Below, in pieces: positions 8,346-17,609 of a stretch of 64,000 nt of DNA. The stretch comes from Actinomycetota bacterium. Lineage in GTDB: Bacteria > Actinomycetota > Thermoleophilia > Miltoncostaeales > Miltoncostaeaceae. A program made the translations under genes and the position numbers. The first letter of the stretch is position 1, and the number at the start of each line of letters is the position of its first letter. The notes under the pieces are model-generated. The model was not told the origin of the DNA and did not search any database. It saw nothing but the letters and a program-made list of their open reading frames with translations. The stretch spans positions 214,265 through 278,264 of the forward strand of contig JACJWX010000001.1 of the NCBI GenBank assembly GCA_020636905.1, given 5' to 3'.

Positions 8346-11050
8346 CACGGCAGCCGCCCGGCGATGAAGCTCGCGGGATGGATCGCGGGAAGCCCTGCGA
8401 GCTCGGCGATCTGGCTCCGGCACGAACTCCCATGGGCGACGACCACCTCGGCCGCCTCGAGCGCGGGCAGCAGCCGCCGCGCGGCGATGGTTCGCGAGAG
8501 GCCGGGGTGCTCGTATCCGAAGGCACCGGCCATCCCGCAGCACCCCGCGGCCGTGTCGATCGCGTTCACGCCCGGGAGTGATGCCATCAGGTCGACCAGC
8601 GCCGATCCGTCGTCCGCGATCGGGCTGTGGCAGTGCCGGTGGACATGCACCGTCCGGGGGGCCGCCGCGGTCACCGGAAGCGTTCGTACGCGCAGGAAGC
8701 CTTCGAACGACTCGATGGACCCGGCGACGCGGCGCGCCTCGGTCGAGCCCAGCAGCCGCGGTGCATCCTTGAGCAGCATCGACGCACACGACGGTTCGAG
8801 CAGCAGGACGGGAGTCCCCCGTTCGGCGAACGGCGCGAGCGCGGCGACCATCCGCGCCGCCTGGCGGGCCGCCGTCGCGAGCACGCCCTGGGAGAAAGCC
8901 GGTCGGCCGCAGCACCCGGCGTGTGCCACGTGCACCCGGTGTCCGGCGGCCTCGAGCACCTTGACCGCGTCGCGGCCGACCTCGGGGCTGAGGTGGGTCG
9001 TGAACGTGTCCGCCATGAGTACCACGTCGGCATCGTCCACCGGTCGGCCCGGGTCCCGCCAGGGTCGACCGGGCACGGGCACCTCGCGACCGACCACCCG
9101 GCCCAGGACGCGGACGCCCGCACGCACGAGCGGCCGGGGGAGACGCCCGCCGATCGCGAGCGCGCGCTGGAGGTCGGCGATCACCCGGGCGCGGGCGGGG
9201 GTCCCGGTGCGGGCGTGGCGCTGGGCGAGCGCCTCCGCCTTCAACGCCGCCATGTCCACCGACGCCGGGCACTCGGTGGCGCAGGCGGTGCAGGCGAGGC
9301 ACAGGTCCAGCGCCTCATGGAGGCCGTCGTCGCCCAACCCGTCCGGCAGCCGGCCCTCGACGGCGGCGCGAAGGAGCACGGCGCGGCCGCGGGTGCTGTG
9401 GCGTTCGTCGCCGAGAGCCTGGTAGCTCGGGCACATCGTGCCGGTCGCCGCCCGGCAGGTGCCGTTGCCGTTGCACGCCTCGACGGCGCGGCCGAATCCA
9501 CCGGCGGACTCGAACGACTGCATGGTGCGCACCCCGCCGGGCCGGGGGGCCGCGGCGACGCGCAGGCCGGAGTCGAGCGGCTCGGCGTCCACGATGATCC
9601 CGGGGTTGAGGAGCCGGTCCGGGTCGAGGGCGTCCTTCACCGCCCGGAACGCGGTGAGGGTCTCGGGCGGGTACATGCGGGACAGCAGCTCGCTGCGAAG
9701 CCGCCCGTCGCCGTGTTCCCCGGAGAGCGAACCCCCGTTGGCCGCCACCAGGTCGGCCACCGTCTCGGCCACACGCCGCAGGACGGCGACCGCCCCGGGG
9801 GCGCGAAGGTCCAACAGCGGCCGGATATGCAGGCAGCCGACACTCGCGTGGCCGTACCAGACCGCCGGAAGCGACTCCTCCGCGAGCACCCTGCGGACCT
9901 CACGGGCGAACCCGGCCAGGCACTCCGGAGGGACGGCGGGATCCTCGATGAACGGCAGCGGTTTCGCGTCGGGGGACGGGCGCGAACCGTCGTCGCCGCG
10001 GAGGGCGCGCGCGATGCCGGCCCGGCGCACGGTCCAGACCGCGGCCTGCGCGGCCGGATCGAGCACCGGGATACCACCCTCGACGTCGGTGACCGACGCG
10101 CGCACCTCGTCGATCGCGCCCGAGAACTCGACCACCAGCATCGCGGCGGCGTCCGAGCCGAAGTCGGCGAGTCCCGCGGTCGCCGGAGGCCGGTTGCGTG
10201 GATCCAGCATCGGGGCATCGAGCAACTCGATGGCCGACGGTGACGTCCGGATGAGGTCCGGTACGGCATCGAGCGCGTCGTCGACGGACGAGAACCGGAG
10301 CAGCGCCAGCCCGCGGGCATCCGGGATCGGGGCGAGGGCCACCTCGGCGCGGGTGACGATGCCCAGCGTCCCCTCCGATCCGCACAAGAAGCGAGCCCAG
10401 TCCGGGCGGTCTCCGCGCAGGGCGTCCAGCCGGTAGCCGGAGACGCGGCGCAGCAGCGACGGCCCACGCCAGGCGTCGGCGAAGCCCCGGCAGCTCGCGA
10501 GGGCTGGAGGCACCGCGCCGCTCCGGCCGATCCACGTGTGCGTGCCGTCCGCGAACAGGATCTCGAGCCGCTCGACGCTGTCCGCGGTCAGTCCGTGCAC
10601 GATCGACCGGGCGCCGGCGGAGTTGTTGGCGATCATCCCGCCGAGGGTGGCCCGGCTCGAGGTGGCCACGTCGGGACCGAAGATCAGCCCGTGCTCCGCC
10701 GCGGCCGCGTTCAGGTCATTGAGTACGACCCCCGGTTCGACCACCGCGAGGCGACGGTCGGGATCGACGCGGCAGGCCGACAGCGCCGACGTGTCGACGA
10801 CCAGACCCGTGCCCACGCTCTGGCCGGCCAGGCTGGTGCCGGCGCCGCGCATCGTCAGGGGGAGCCCGGCGGTCCGGCACCAGGCGAGCGCCGCCGCCAG
10901 GTCGTCGCGGAGCCCGGCCCGGAGCGCGGCGGCGGGCCGCCGGCGGTAGATGCTGGCGTCGGCCGCGTAGAGCTCTCTCGTCGGCAGGTCGCTGCGGAAC
11001 TCGCCCGAGAGGTCGCGGGGAGGGGGTGGAAGGGGTCGGATCGTGCCCAT
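8345..11050 (-). CDS. Fused FAD-linked oxidase / Fe-S oxidoreductase (D-lactate dehydrogenase-like)
   Basis: A 901-residue fusion. The N-terminal half has a PCMH-type FAD domain (GAGTSLAGQSVG near residues 65-76; GGMIANNSAG further on) and a FAD-linked oxidase C-domain. The C-terminal half has two 4Fe-4S-type cysteine sets (the second is CLACTACATECP) and two CCG-type repeats (AGCCGRPAFSQG and AAGCCGMAGAFGYE). This order matches YdiJ/Dld-II proteins that oxidise 2-hydroxyacids and pass electrons to the membrane chain. ATG 11050 is preceded at 7 nt by TACCAT, suggesting a leaderless transcript. It is transcribed divergently from tuf. Confidence 0.9.
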   Translation of the reverse strand: MGTIRPLPPPPRDLSGEFRSDLPTRELYAADASIYRRRPAAALRAGLRDDLAAALAWCRTAGLPLTMRGAGTSLAGQSVGTGLVVDTSALSACRVDPDRRLAVVEPGVVLNDLNAAAAEHGLIFGPDVATSSRATLGGMIANNSAGARSIVHGLTADSVERLEILFADGTHTWIGRSGAVPPALASCRGFADAWRGPSLLRRVSGYRLDALRGDRPDWARFLCGSEGTLGIVTRAEVALAPIPDARGLALLRFSSVDDALDAVPDLIRTSPSAIELLDAPMLDPRNRPPATAGLADFGSDAAAMLVVEFSGAIDEVRASVTDVEGGIPVLDPAAQAAVWTVRRAGIARALRGDDGSRPSPDAKPLPFIEDPAVPPECLAGFAREVRRVLAEESLPAVWYGHASVGCLHIRPLLDLRAPGAVAVLRRVAETVADLVAANGGSLSGEHGDGRLRSELLSRMYPPETLTAFRAVKDALDPDRLLNPGIIVDAEPLDSGLRVAAAPRPGGVRTMQSFESAGGFGRAVEACNGNGTCRAATGTMCPSYQALGDERHSTRGRAVLLRAAVEGRLPDGLGDDGLHEALDLCLACTACATECPASVDMAALKAEALAQRHARTGTPARARVIADLQRALAIGGRLPRPLVRAGVRVLGRVVGREVPVPGRPWRDPGRPVDDADVVLMADTFTTHLSPEVGRDAVKVLEAAGHRVHVAHAGCCGRPAFSQGVLATAARQAARMVAALAPFAERGTPVLLLEPSCASMLLKDAPRLLGSTEARRVAGSIESFEGFLRVRTLPVTAAAPRTVHVHRHCHSPIADDGSALVDLMASLPGVNAIDTAAGCCGMAGAFGYEHPGLSRTIAARRLLPALEAAEVVVAHGSSCRSQIAELAGLPAIHPASFIAGRLP

Positions 11051-11057
11051 TTGTCCG

Positions 11058-11063
11058 ATGGTA
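11058..11063 (-). promoter_or_regulatory. Predicted -10 box of the FAD/Fe-S oxidoreductase gene
   Basis: On the minus strand TACCAT lies exactly 7 nt before the ATG at 11050, placing transcription start at the start codon. No convincing -35 box was found. Confidence 0.45.
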
Positions 11064-11117
11064 ACCCCGGCCGACGGGTCGATCCCGCAGAAGGGGAAAT
11101 CCCTTCGGCCGGGTCCC

Positions 11118-11146
11118 TTGCGGGGGCGAGGGGGCCCCGCTAACCT
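11118..11146 (+). promoter_or_regulatory. Predicted tuf promoter
   Basis: TTGCGG (11118-11123) and TAACCT (11141-11146) are spaced by 17 nt. The expected start of transcription near 11153 falls on a perfect 12-bp palindrome and leaves a leader of about 130 nt before the tuf ATG. A dedicated promoter is expected because tuf is separated from fusA here. Confidence 0.5.
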
Positions 11147-11152
11147 ACCCGG

Positions 11153-11164
11153 GCTCATATGAGC
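11153..11164. repeat. Perfect 12-bp palindrome GCTCATATGAGC
   Basis: A fully symmetric site in the divergent region between tuf and the FAD/Fe-S oxidoreductase gene, at the predicted tuf transcription start. Its placement would suit an operator; no regulator is identified. Confidence 0.4.
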
Positions 11165-11178
11165 ACCCGGCGGATTCT

Positions 11179-11199
11179 GCGCGGCTTTGTGGGCCGCGC
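11179..11199 (+). promoter_or_regulatory. Hairpin in tuf leader
   Basis: GCGCGGC (11179-11185) pairs with GCCGCGC (11193-11199) around a 7-nt loop in the predicted 5' leader of tuf. GTTGT follows, so weak attenuation is possible, but there is no real T-tract. Confidence 0.35.
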
Positions 11200-11285
11200 G
11201 TTGTATGCCGGGACCAGGTTTTGACGTCCGGAACAGAGGTTCGCGGGACTTCCGCGACCACGAGTGCCCGACAGGAGCAATCGGA

Positions 11286-12476
<1,191 letters not shown>

Positions 12477-12494
12477 CAACTGAGGGTGCGATGA

Positions 12495-12535
12495 CCCCGC
12501 CTCACCACGCAGCACGGTGAGGCGGGGTTTTCTTT
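12495..12535 (+). terminator. Rho-independent terminator after tuf
   Basis: A perfect 12-bp stem (12495-12506 with 12516-12527; CCCCGCCTCACC and its complement) with a 9-nt loop, followed by TTTTCTTT. It is the strongest terminator in the window. Only 21 bp separate its T-tract from the rpsJ start. The T-tract can alternatively pair as TCTTTC-CCC-GAAAGA (12531-12545), next to the rpsJ ribosome-binding site. Confidence 0.9.
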
Positions 12536-12556
12536 CCCCGAAAGAGGGCGCGCAGA

Positions 12557-12865
12557 GTGCAGCAGAACAAGATCAGAATTCGGCTCAAGGCCTATGACCA
12601 TGAGCAGATCGACCGCAGCGCGGCCTCGATCGTGGAAACGGCGCAGCGCTCCGGCGCGACCATTTCCGGACCCGTGCCGCTTCCCACCGAGTTGAATCGG
12701 TACTGCGTCATCAAGGGCCCGTTCAAGGACAAGGATTCCCGGGAGCATTTCGAGATCCGCACCCACAAGCGGCTCATCGACATCTACTCCCCCACGCCCA
12801 AGACGGTCGACTCGCTGATGCGGCTCGAGCTGCCGGCCGGTGTCGACATCGAGATCAAGGCGTAG
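12557..12865 (+). CDS. rpsJ: 30S ribosomal protein S10 (uS10)
   Basis: A 102-residue protein of the 30S head; with NusB it also takes part in transcription antitermination. The sequence matches the family over its full length, with the conserved loop GPFKDKDSREHFEIRTHKR. The GTG start at 12557 has GAGGG at 12545-12549 with a 7-nt gap. It is the first gene of the S10 cluster, and no promoter fits between it and the tuf terminator. Confidence 0.97.
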   Translation: MQQNKIRIRLKAYDHEQIDRSAASIVETAQRSGATISGPVPLPTELNRYCVIKGPFKDKDSREHFEIRTHKRLIDIYSPTPKTVDSLMRLELPAGVDIEIKA

Positions 12866-12870
12866 CGGGA

Positions 12871-13491
12871 ATGGCGGCGATCATCGGACGCAAGCTGGGG
12901 ATGACCCAGATCTTCGCTGAGGACGGCAATCGGGTCACCCTGACCGTCATCGAGGCCGGGCCCTGCCCGGTCACGCAGGTCAAGACCGAGGAGACGGACG
13001 GCTACAACGCCGTGCAGCTCGGTTTCGGGACCACCCGGCCGAAGCGCCTCAACAAGCCGGAACTCGGGCATCTGAAGAAGGCCGGTGCCCCTCCGGTCAA
13101 GCACCTCCACGAGTTCGCACCCGAGGAGGTCGGCGAGGACCTGCAGCTCGGCGACATCGTGACCGTCGACGGCTTCCAGACCGGGCAGATCGTCCGCGTC
13201 ACCGGCGTCAGCAAGGGCAAGGGCTACCAGGGCACGGTGAAGCGTCACAACTTCGCCACCGGCCCCAAGTCGCACGGCTCGCACAACATTCGCCAGCCCG
13301 GCTCGATCGGCGCTGCCGCGTACCCCGCGCGCGTGTTCAAGGGCATCCGCATGAGCGGCCACATGGGCGCCAAGCAGATCACCCAGCGCGGCATCCAGAT
13401 CGTCGGGGCTGATCCCGAGCAGCATCTGCTGCTGGTCAGGGGATCGGTTCCCGGAGGCAAGAACGGCATTGTGATTGTGAGGCCCGAGTGA
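12871..13491 (+). CDS. rplC: 50S ribosomal protein L3 (uL3)
   Basis: A 206-residue protein that helps start 50S assembly and reaches toward the peptidyl-transferase centre. The globular part begins IIGRKLGMTQIFAEDGN, and the extended loop contains RQPGSIGAAAYPARVFKG. The glutamine that is methylated in the E. coli protein is not present at the matching place. Five bases separate it from rpsJ, and its stop overlaps the rplD GTG as GTGA. Confidence 0.97.
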   Translation: MAAIIGRKLGMTQIFAEDGNRVTLTVIEAGPCPVTQVKTEETDGYNAVQLGFGTTRPKRLNKPELGHLKKAGAPPVKHLHEFAPEEVGEDLQLGDIVTVDGFQTGQIVRVTGVSKGKGYQGTVKRHNFATGPKSHGSHNIRQPGSIGAAAYPARVFKGIRMSGHMGAKQITQRGIQIVGADPEQHLLLVRGSVPGGKNGIVIVRPE

Positions 13492-14138
13492 GCACCGTTG
13501 CGATCATCGGCGCGAAGGGCGCGTCGGGCACCGTCGAGGTGACTCCCGGCATCGCCGCGCAGACCATCAAGCCCCACCTCATCCACGAGGTGGTCACCAA
13601 CGAGCTCGCCGAACGGCGCGCCGGCACCCATGCCACCAAGACCCGCACCGACGTGCGCGGTGGTGGCGCCAAGCCGTGGCGTCAGAAGGGCACGGGCCGT
13701 GCCCGTCAGGGCTCCATCCGCGCTCCGCAGTGGATCGGCGGCGGCGTCGTCTTCGGCCCGCACCCCCGGTCCTACGGCGGCAAGGTCAACCGCAAGATCA
13801 TCCTGCAGGCATGGCGTTCGGCCCTGAAGGCACACGTGGAACGGCAGAGCGTCGCGATCATCGACGACCTCGGCCTGGAGACGCCGTCGACCAAGGCCGC
13901 TGCGGCCGTCGTCGCCGCCGCGCCCGAGGGGCTCTCCGCTCGTCCGCTGCTCGTCGTCGTCGAGGACCTCGACTCGGTCGTGGCCCGGTCGTTCCGGAAC
14001 CTCCGCGACACCTACGTGCTGCAGCACCAGGAGATCGAGACCGTCGACCTCATGGCCGGGCGCGCCCTGCTCTTCGAGCGTGCCGCCTGGGACCGGGTCG
14101 CCGGTGTGGGTGAGCCGCGCGACAAGGAGACCTCGTGA
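13488..14138 (+). CDS. rplD: 50S ribosomal protein L4 (uL4)
   Basis: A 216-residue uL4; a long basic loop reaches into the exit tunnel (the TDVRGGGAKPWRQKGTGRAR segment near residues 45-65). In E. coli it represses the S10 operon by binding the leader. Here the S10 leader is very short, so that mechanism may not apply. GTG 13488 overlaps rplC by 4 nt, and its stop overlaps rplW in the same manner. Confidence 0.97.
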   Translation: MSTVAIIGAKGASGTVEVTPGIAAQTIKPHLIHEVVTNELAERRAGTHATKTRTDVRGGGAKPWRQKGTGRARQGSIRAPQWIGGGVVFGPHPRSYGGKVNRKIILQAWRSALKAHVERQSVAIIDDLGLETPSTKAAAAVVAAAPEGLSARPLLVVVEDLDSVVARSFRNLRDTYVLQHQEIETVDLMAGRALLFERAAWDRVAGVGEPRDKETS

Positions 14139-14437
14139 GTTCTCAGCTTCGTGACGACATCCGGCGCGTGCTGGTCGAGCCGGTGATCTCGGAGAAGAGC
14201 TACCAGCTCGTCTCCGCGCACAACCAGTACACCTTCCGGGTGCTCGACTCGGCCCACAAGACCATGGTCCGGCAGGCCGTCGAGGAACAGTTCGACGTGA
14301 CGGTCACGGACGTCCGGATCGTGAATGTCCGCAGCAAGCCGAAGCGCCGTGGGGCCACCCGCGGGCGGCGGCCAGGCTGGAAGAAGGCGATCGTCGAGCT
14401 TCAGCCCGGCGACCGCATCGAGATGTTCGAGGGCTAG
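14135..14437 (+). CDS. rplW: 50S ribosomal protein L23 (uL23)
   Basis: A 100-residue protein at the tunnel exit, the docking site for trigger factor and SRP. The family start VLVEPVISEKSY and the flexible basic loop NVRSKPKRRGATRGRRPGWKK are clear. The GTG start at 14135 is coupled to rplD (GTGA), and rplB starts 2 bp after its stop. Confidence 0.96.
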   Translation: MSSQLRDDIRRVLVEPVISEKSYQLVSAHNQYTFRVLDSAHKTMVRQAVEEQFDVTVTDVRIVNVRSKPKRRGATRGRRPGWKKAIVELQPGDRIEMFEG

Positions 14438-14439
14438 CG

Positions 14440-15288
14440 ATGGGGATCCGCAAGTACAAACCCACTTCGCCGGGGCGCCGGTTCATCACGACCTCGGACT
14501 TCGAAGAGGTCACGACCGACCGACCCGAGAAGTCGCTGCTCGCGCCCATCAAGAAGTCCGGCGGACGCAACAACAACGGCCGGATCACCACCCGGCACGT
14601 CGGTGGCGGCCACAAGCGGCGCTACCGCATCATCGACTTCAAGCGCCAGAAGGACGGCATTCCCGCCAAGGTCGCCTCGATCGAGTACGACCCGAACCGG
14701 AGTGCCCGCATCGCCCTGCTGCACTACGCCGACGGCGAGAAGCGCTACATCCTCGCGCCGCTGCGCCTGCGTGTGGGCGACACGGTCATGAGCGGTCCCG
14801 GTGCCGACATCAAGCCCGGCAACTCCCTCCCGCTGCGGGACATCCCGACGGGAACGATCGTCCACAACATCGAGCTCCAGCCCGGTCGCGGCGGCCAGAT
14901 GTGCCGTTCTGCCGGTGTCGGCGCGCAGCTGATGGCGAAGGAAGGCGACTACGCCACCCTGCGCCTGCCCAGCACCGAGATGCGTATGGTCCGGATCGAA
15001 TGTCGCGCGACGGTCGGTCAGGTCGGCAACGTCACGCATGAGAACCTCACCGGCGGCAAGGCCGGGCGTTCACGCTGGAAGGGCGTGCGTCCGACCGTTC
15101 GCGGTTCGGCCATGAACCCGGTCGACCATCCGCACGGCGGCGGCGAGGGCAAGAGCAATTCCGGTCGCCATCCGGTGACCCCGTGGGGCAAGCCGACGCA
15201 CGGCTACCGCACGCGCAACACGCAGAAGGCAAGTCAGAAGTACATCGTTCGAGGTCGCAAGCGCGGCAAGCACACCGAGGGTCGGTAA
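14440..15288 (+). CDS. rplB: 50S ribosomal protein L2 (uL2)
   Basis: A 282-residue uL2, needed for subunit joining and the peptidyl-transferase centre. The N-terminal extension GIRKYKPTSPGRRF, the SH3-like core, and the functionally important His in NPVDHPHGGGEG (near residue 230) are present. ATG 14440 lies 2 bp after rplW. Unlike the other junctions here, it is followed by a 139-bp spacer before rpsS. Confidence 0.98.
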   Translation: MGIRKYKPTSPGRRFITTSDFEEVTTDRPEKSLLAPIKKSGGRNNNGRITTRHVGGGHKRRYRIIDFKRQKDGIPAKVASIEYDPNRSARIALLHYADGEKRYILAPLRLRVGDTVMSGPGADIKPGNSLPLRDIPTGTIVHNIELQPGRGGQMCRSAGVGAQLMAKEGDYATLRLPSTEMRMVRIECRATVGQVGNVTHENLTGGKAGRSRWKGVRPTVRGSAMNPVDHPHGGGEGKSNSGRHPVTPWGKPTHGYRTRNTQKASQKYIVRGRKRGKHTEGR

Positions 15289-15391
15289 GAGTGCCTCACG
15301 GAATGAAATCGGCGAGCCTCGCTCAGGCAGGGCGGACCACCGGAGGAACCCACCGTCCCATGGGAACGTGCCATTCGCCGCGTCCGTGGAA

Positions 15392-15411
15392 GAGCCTCGC
15401 CGGCTCATTTT
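15392..15411 (+). promoter_or_regulatory. Small hairpin with T-run in rplB-rpsS spacer
   Basis: GAGCC (15392-15396) pairs with GGCTC (15402-15406) around a 5-nt loop and is followed by ATTTT. The stem is short, so it is at most a weak attenuator. It sits 17 bp before the rpsS start in the only long spacer of the S10 cluster. Confidence 0.3.
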
Positions 15412-15427
15412 GTGAGGTGCTCTAGGT

Positions 15428-15709
15428 ATGGGTCGCAGTCTCAAGAAGGGTCCGTTCGTCGAAGATCGCCTCATGAAGCGCATCGAGGACATGAACGCCG
15501 CAAACGAGAAGAAGATGGTGCGGACCTGGTCGCGCACCTCGACGATCTTCCCGGACATGGTGGGCCACACCATCGCGGTCCACGACGGCCGTAAGCACGT
15601 GCCCGTGTTCATCTCCGAGAGCATGGTGGGGCACAAGCTCGGCGAGTTCGCGCCCACCCGCACCTACCGCGGCCACACCGGTTCCGACCGCACGTCGAAG
15701 ATGCGCTGA
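15428..15709 (+). CDS. rpsS: 30S ribosomal protein S19 (uS19)
   Basis: A 93-residue protein that forms a complex with S13 near the decoding site of the 30S head. It begins with the conserved MGRSLKKGPFV and ends with FAPTRTYRGH and a short basic tail. It follows the unusual 139-bp spacer, and its stop overlaps the rplV start by one base (TGATG). Confidence 0.97.
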   Translation: MGRSLKKGPFVEDRLMKRIEDMNAANEKKMVRTWSRTSTIFPDMVGHTIAVHDGRKHVPVFISESMVGHKLGEFAPTRTYRGHTGSDRTSKMR

Positions 15710-16092
15710 TGGCGACGGCTACCGACAAGTCACAGATGGTCACCGCCACGGCGAAGTACGTCCGGTCGTCCGCACGGAAGACCCGCCTCGTCGCGGATCT
15801 GGTGCGCGGCAAGGGCGTGGCCGAGGCCCAGGCGATCCTGGCCTACTCCACCCGTGCCGCGAGCGAGCCGCTGCGCAAGGTGCTGCAGTCGGCGCTCGCC
15901 AACGCGGATCACAACGCCGGCCTGAACGTGCAGCAACTGGTGATCGCCGAGCTGACCGTGAACGAAGGGCCGACGATCCGGCGGTTCCGGCCGCGGGCAC
16001 AAGGACGGGCGACGCGCATCAACAAGCGCACCTGTCACATCACGATTGGCCTCGCGCCGGCAATTGACCGGCCGCAAGGCCGAGGGAAGTAG
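15709..16092 (+). CDS. rplV: 50S ribosomal protein L22 (uL22)
   Basis: A 127-residue protein that contacts all 23S rRNA domains and lines the exit tunnel with a beta-hairpin (PTIRRFRPRAQGRATRINKR near residues 88-107). The ATG at 15709 shares its first base with the rpsS stop. About a dozen N-terminal residues precede the conserved TAKYVRSSARKTRLV core, slightly more than usual. Confidence 0.96.
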   Translation: MATATDKSQMVTATAKYVRSSARKTRLVADLVRGKGVAEAQAILAYSTRAASEPLRKVLQSALANADHNAGLNVQQLVIAELTVNEGPTIRRFRPRAQGRATRINKRTCHITIGLAPAIDRPQGRGK

Positions 16093-16101
16093 GGGCGAGA
16101 C

Positions 16102-16971
16102 GTGGGTCAGAAGGTTCATCCCGGCGGGTTCCGACTCGGCATCCTGAACAAGTGGCGCTCCAACTGGTTCTCGGAGCGCGACTACGTGGCGTTCCTCCAG
16201 GAGGATCGCGACGTCCGGAACTACATCACCGGTCGTCTCAGCCATGCCGGCCTCTCGGCAATCCACCTGCGCAAGGATCAGCAGAAGCTGACCGTGGACA
16301 TCTTCACGGCGCGGCCTGGCATCGTCATCGGCAAGAGCGGTAGCGAGGTCGAAGCGCTTCGCCGCGAACTCAACCGGATGACCGGCAAGAACATCCAGGT
16401 CAACATCAACGAGATCAAGCGGCCCGAACTCGACGCCAAGCTGGTCGCCCAGTCGATCGCCGAGCAGCTCGAGGGTCGTGTGAACTTCCGTCGCGCGATG
16501 AAGCGGGCGCTCACCTCGGCGATGCGCTCCGGCGCGCAGGGCGTCAAGATCCAGTGCGGCGGCCGCCTCGGCGGTGCCGAGATGTCCCGTTCCGAGCACT
16601 ACTCGGATGGTCGCGTTCCGCTCCACACGCTCCGCGCCGACATCGACTACGGGTTCCACGAGGCCAAGACGACCTTCGGCCGCATCGGCGTGAAGGTCTG
16701 GATCAATCGTGGTGAGGTCATGCCCGAGGGTGTCGCCGACTCCCGCGGTCGCGTCGACCTGGACCAGGCCCCCCAGCAGCGTCGCCCGCGACGTGATCGC
16801 CGTGATGGCGGTCCCGGCGGTGGCGGCGGTGGCGGTGGTCGCGGCCAGGGTCCCGGCGGACGGGGTCCGGGCGGCAACCGCGGCGGTCGCGGTCGTGGCG
16901 GCAACCGTGGCGGTGGTGGACCGCAGGGCGGGGGCAACCAGGGCGGCGCGCCCCAGGGTGGTGGACGGTAA
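16102..16971 (+). CDS. rpsC: 30S ribosomal protein S3 (uS3) with Gly/Arg-rich tail
   Basis: A 289-residue uS3 that binds 16S rRNA at the mRNA entry channel and contributes to helicase activity. KH-domain signature GIVIGKSGSEVEALRREL and the C-terminal domain (SEHYSDGRVPLHTLRADIDY) are normal. After about residue 225 a tail of roughly 60 residues follows that is almost only Gly, Arg, Asn, Gln and Pro, with many RGG/GRG-type repeats. Such tails bind RNA in other proteins. GTG 16102 is the start. Confidence 0.97.
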   Translation: MGQKVHPGGFRLGILNKWRSNWFSERDYVAFLQEDRDVRNYITGRLSHAGLSAIHLRKDQQKLTVDIFTARPGIVIGKSGSEVEALRRELNRMTGKNIQVNINEIKRPELDAKLVAQSIAEQLEGRVNFRRAMKRALTSAMRSGAQGVKIQCGGRLGGAEMSRSEHYSDGRVPLHTLRADIDYGFHEAKTTFGRIGVKVWINRGEVMPEGVADSRGRVDLDQAPQQRRPRRDRRDGGPGGGGGGGGRGQGPGGRGPGGNRGGRGRGGNRGGGGPQGGGNQGGAPQGGGR

Positions 16972-16974
16972 GCC

Positions 16975-17388
16975 ATGTTGATGCCGAAGCGAGTCAAGTA
17001 CCGCAAGCACCATCGGGGTCGGCGCCGTGGGCTGTCGAAGGGCAACACCCAGTTGAACTTCGGCGACTACGGTCTGAAGGCACTCGAGCCCGCATGGGTC
17101 ACCAACCGCCAGATCGAGGCCGCCCGTATCGCGATGAACCGTCGCATCAAGCGTGGCGGAAAGATCTGGATCAACCTGTTCCCGCAGAAGCCCGTGACCA
17201 AGAAGCCCGCCGAGACCCGCATGGGATCCGGCAAGGGTTCCCCTGAAGGCTGGGTAGCCGTGGTCAAGCCGGGCGCCGTCATGTTCGAGCTGTCCGGTGT
17301 GGCCGAGCCGCTCGCGCGTGAGGCCATGCGCCTCGCCGCGAACAAGCTTCCGGTGCGCTGCAAGTTCGTCACGCGAGAGGATCAGTGA
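16975..17388 (+). CDS. rplP: 50S ribosomal protein L16 (uL16)
   Basis: A 137-residue protein near the A site and the peptidyl-transferase centre. It starts with MLMPKRVKYRKHHRGR and has the conserved RMGSGKGSPEGWVAVVKPG loop near residues 80-100. The ATG at 16975 gives the canonical N-terminus; a second ATG lies 6 bp later. The stop overlaps the rpmC GTG as GTGA. Confidence 0.97.
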   Translation: MLMPKRVKYRKHHRGRRRGLSKGNTQLNFGDYGLKALEPAWVTNRQIEAARIAMNRRIKRGGKIWINLFPQKPVTKKPAETRMGSGKGSPEGWVAVVKPGAVMFELSGVAEPLAREAMRLAANKLPVRCKFVTREDQ

Positions 17389-17609
17389 GCGCGGTGAAGG
17401 CCAGTGAAGTCAGAGATCTGAGCGACGCCGAGCTCGAAGTCCGCATGAGGGATGCGCGCGACGCGCTCTTCAATCTGCGCTTCCAGCACGCCTCGGGTGC
17501 CCTCGAGCGCACCGGGGAGATCGCACAGCGCAGGCGGGAGATCGCACGTCTGCTCACCATTGCCCGCGAGCGGGAGATTGCACGTCAGCAGGAGGGCGAG
17601 AATGGCTGA
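17385..17609 (+). CDS. rpmC: 50S ribosomal protein L29 (uL29)
   Basis: A 74-residue helical hairpin protein at the tunnel exit. The conserved core LFNLRFQHASGALE then RREIARLLTIARERE is present. Its GTG overlaps rplP by 4 nt, and its end overlaps the rpsQ start by 8 bp. Confidence 0.95.
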   Translation: MSAVKASEVRDLSDAELEVRMRDARDALFNLRFQHASGALERTGEIAQRRREIARLLTIAREREIARQQEGENG

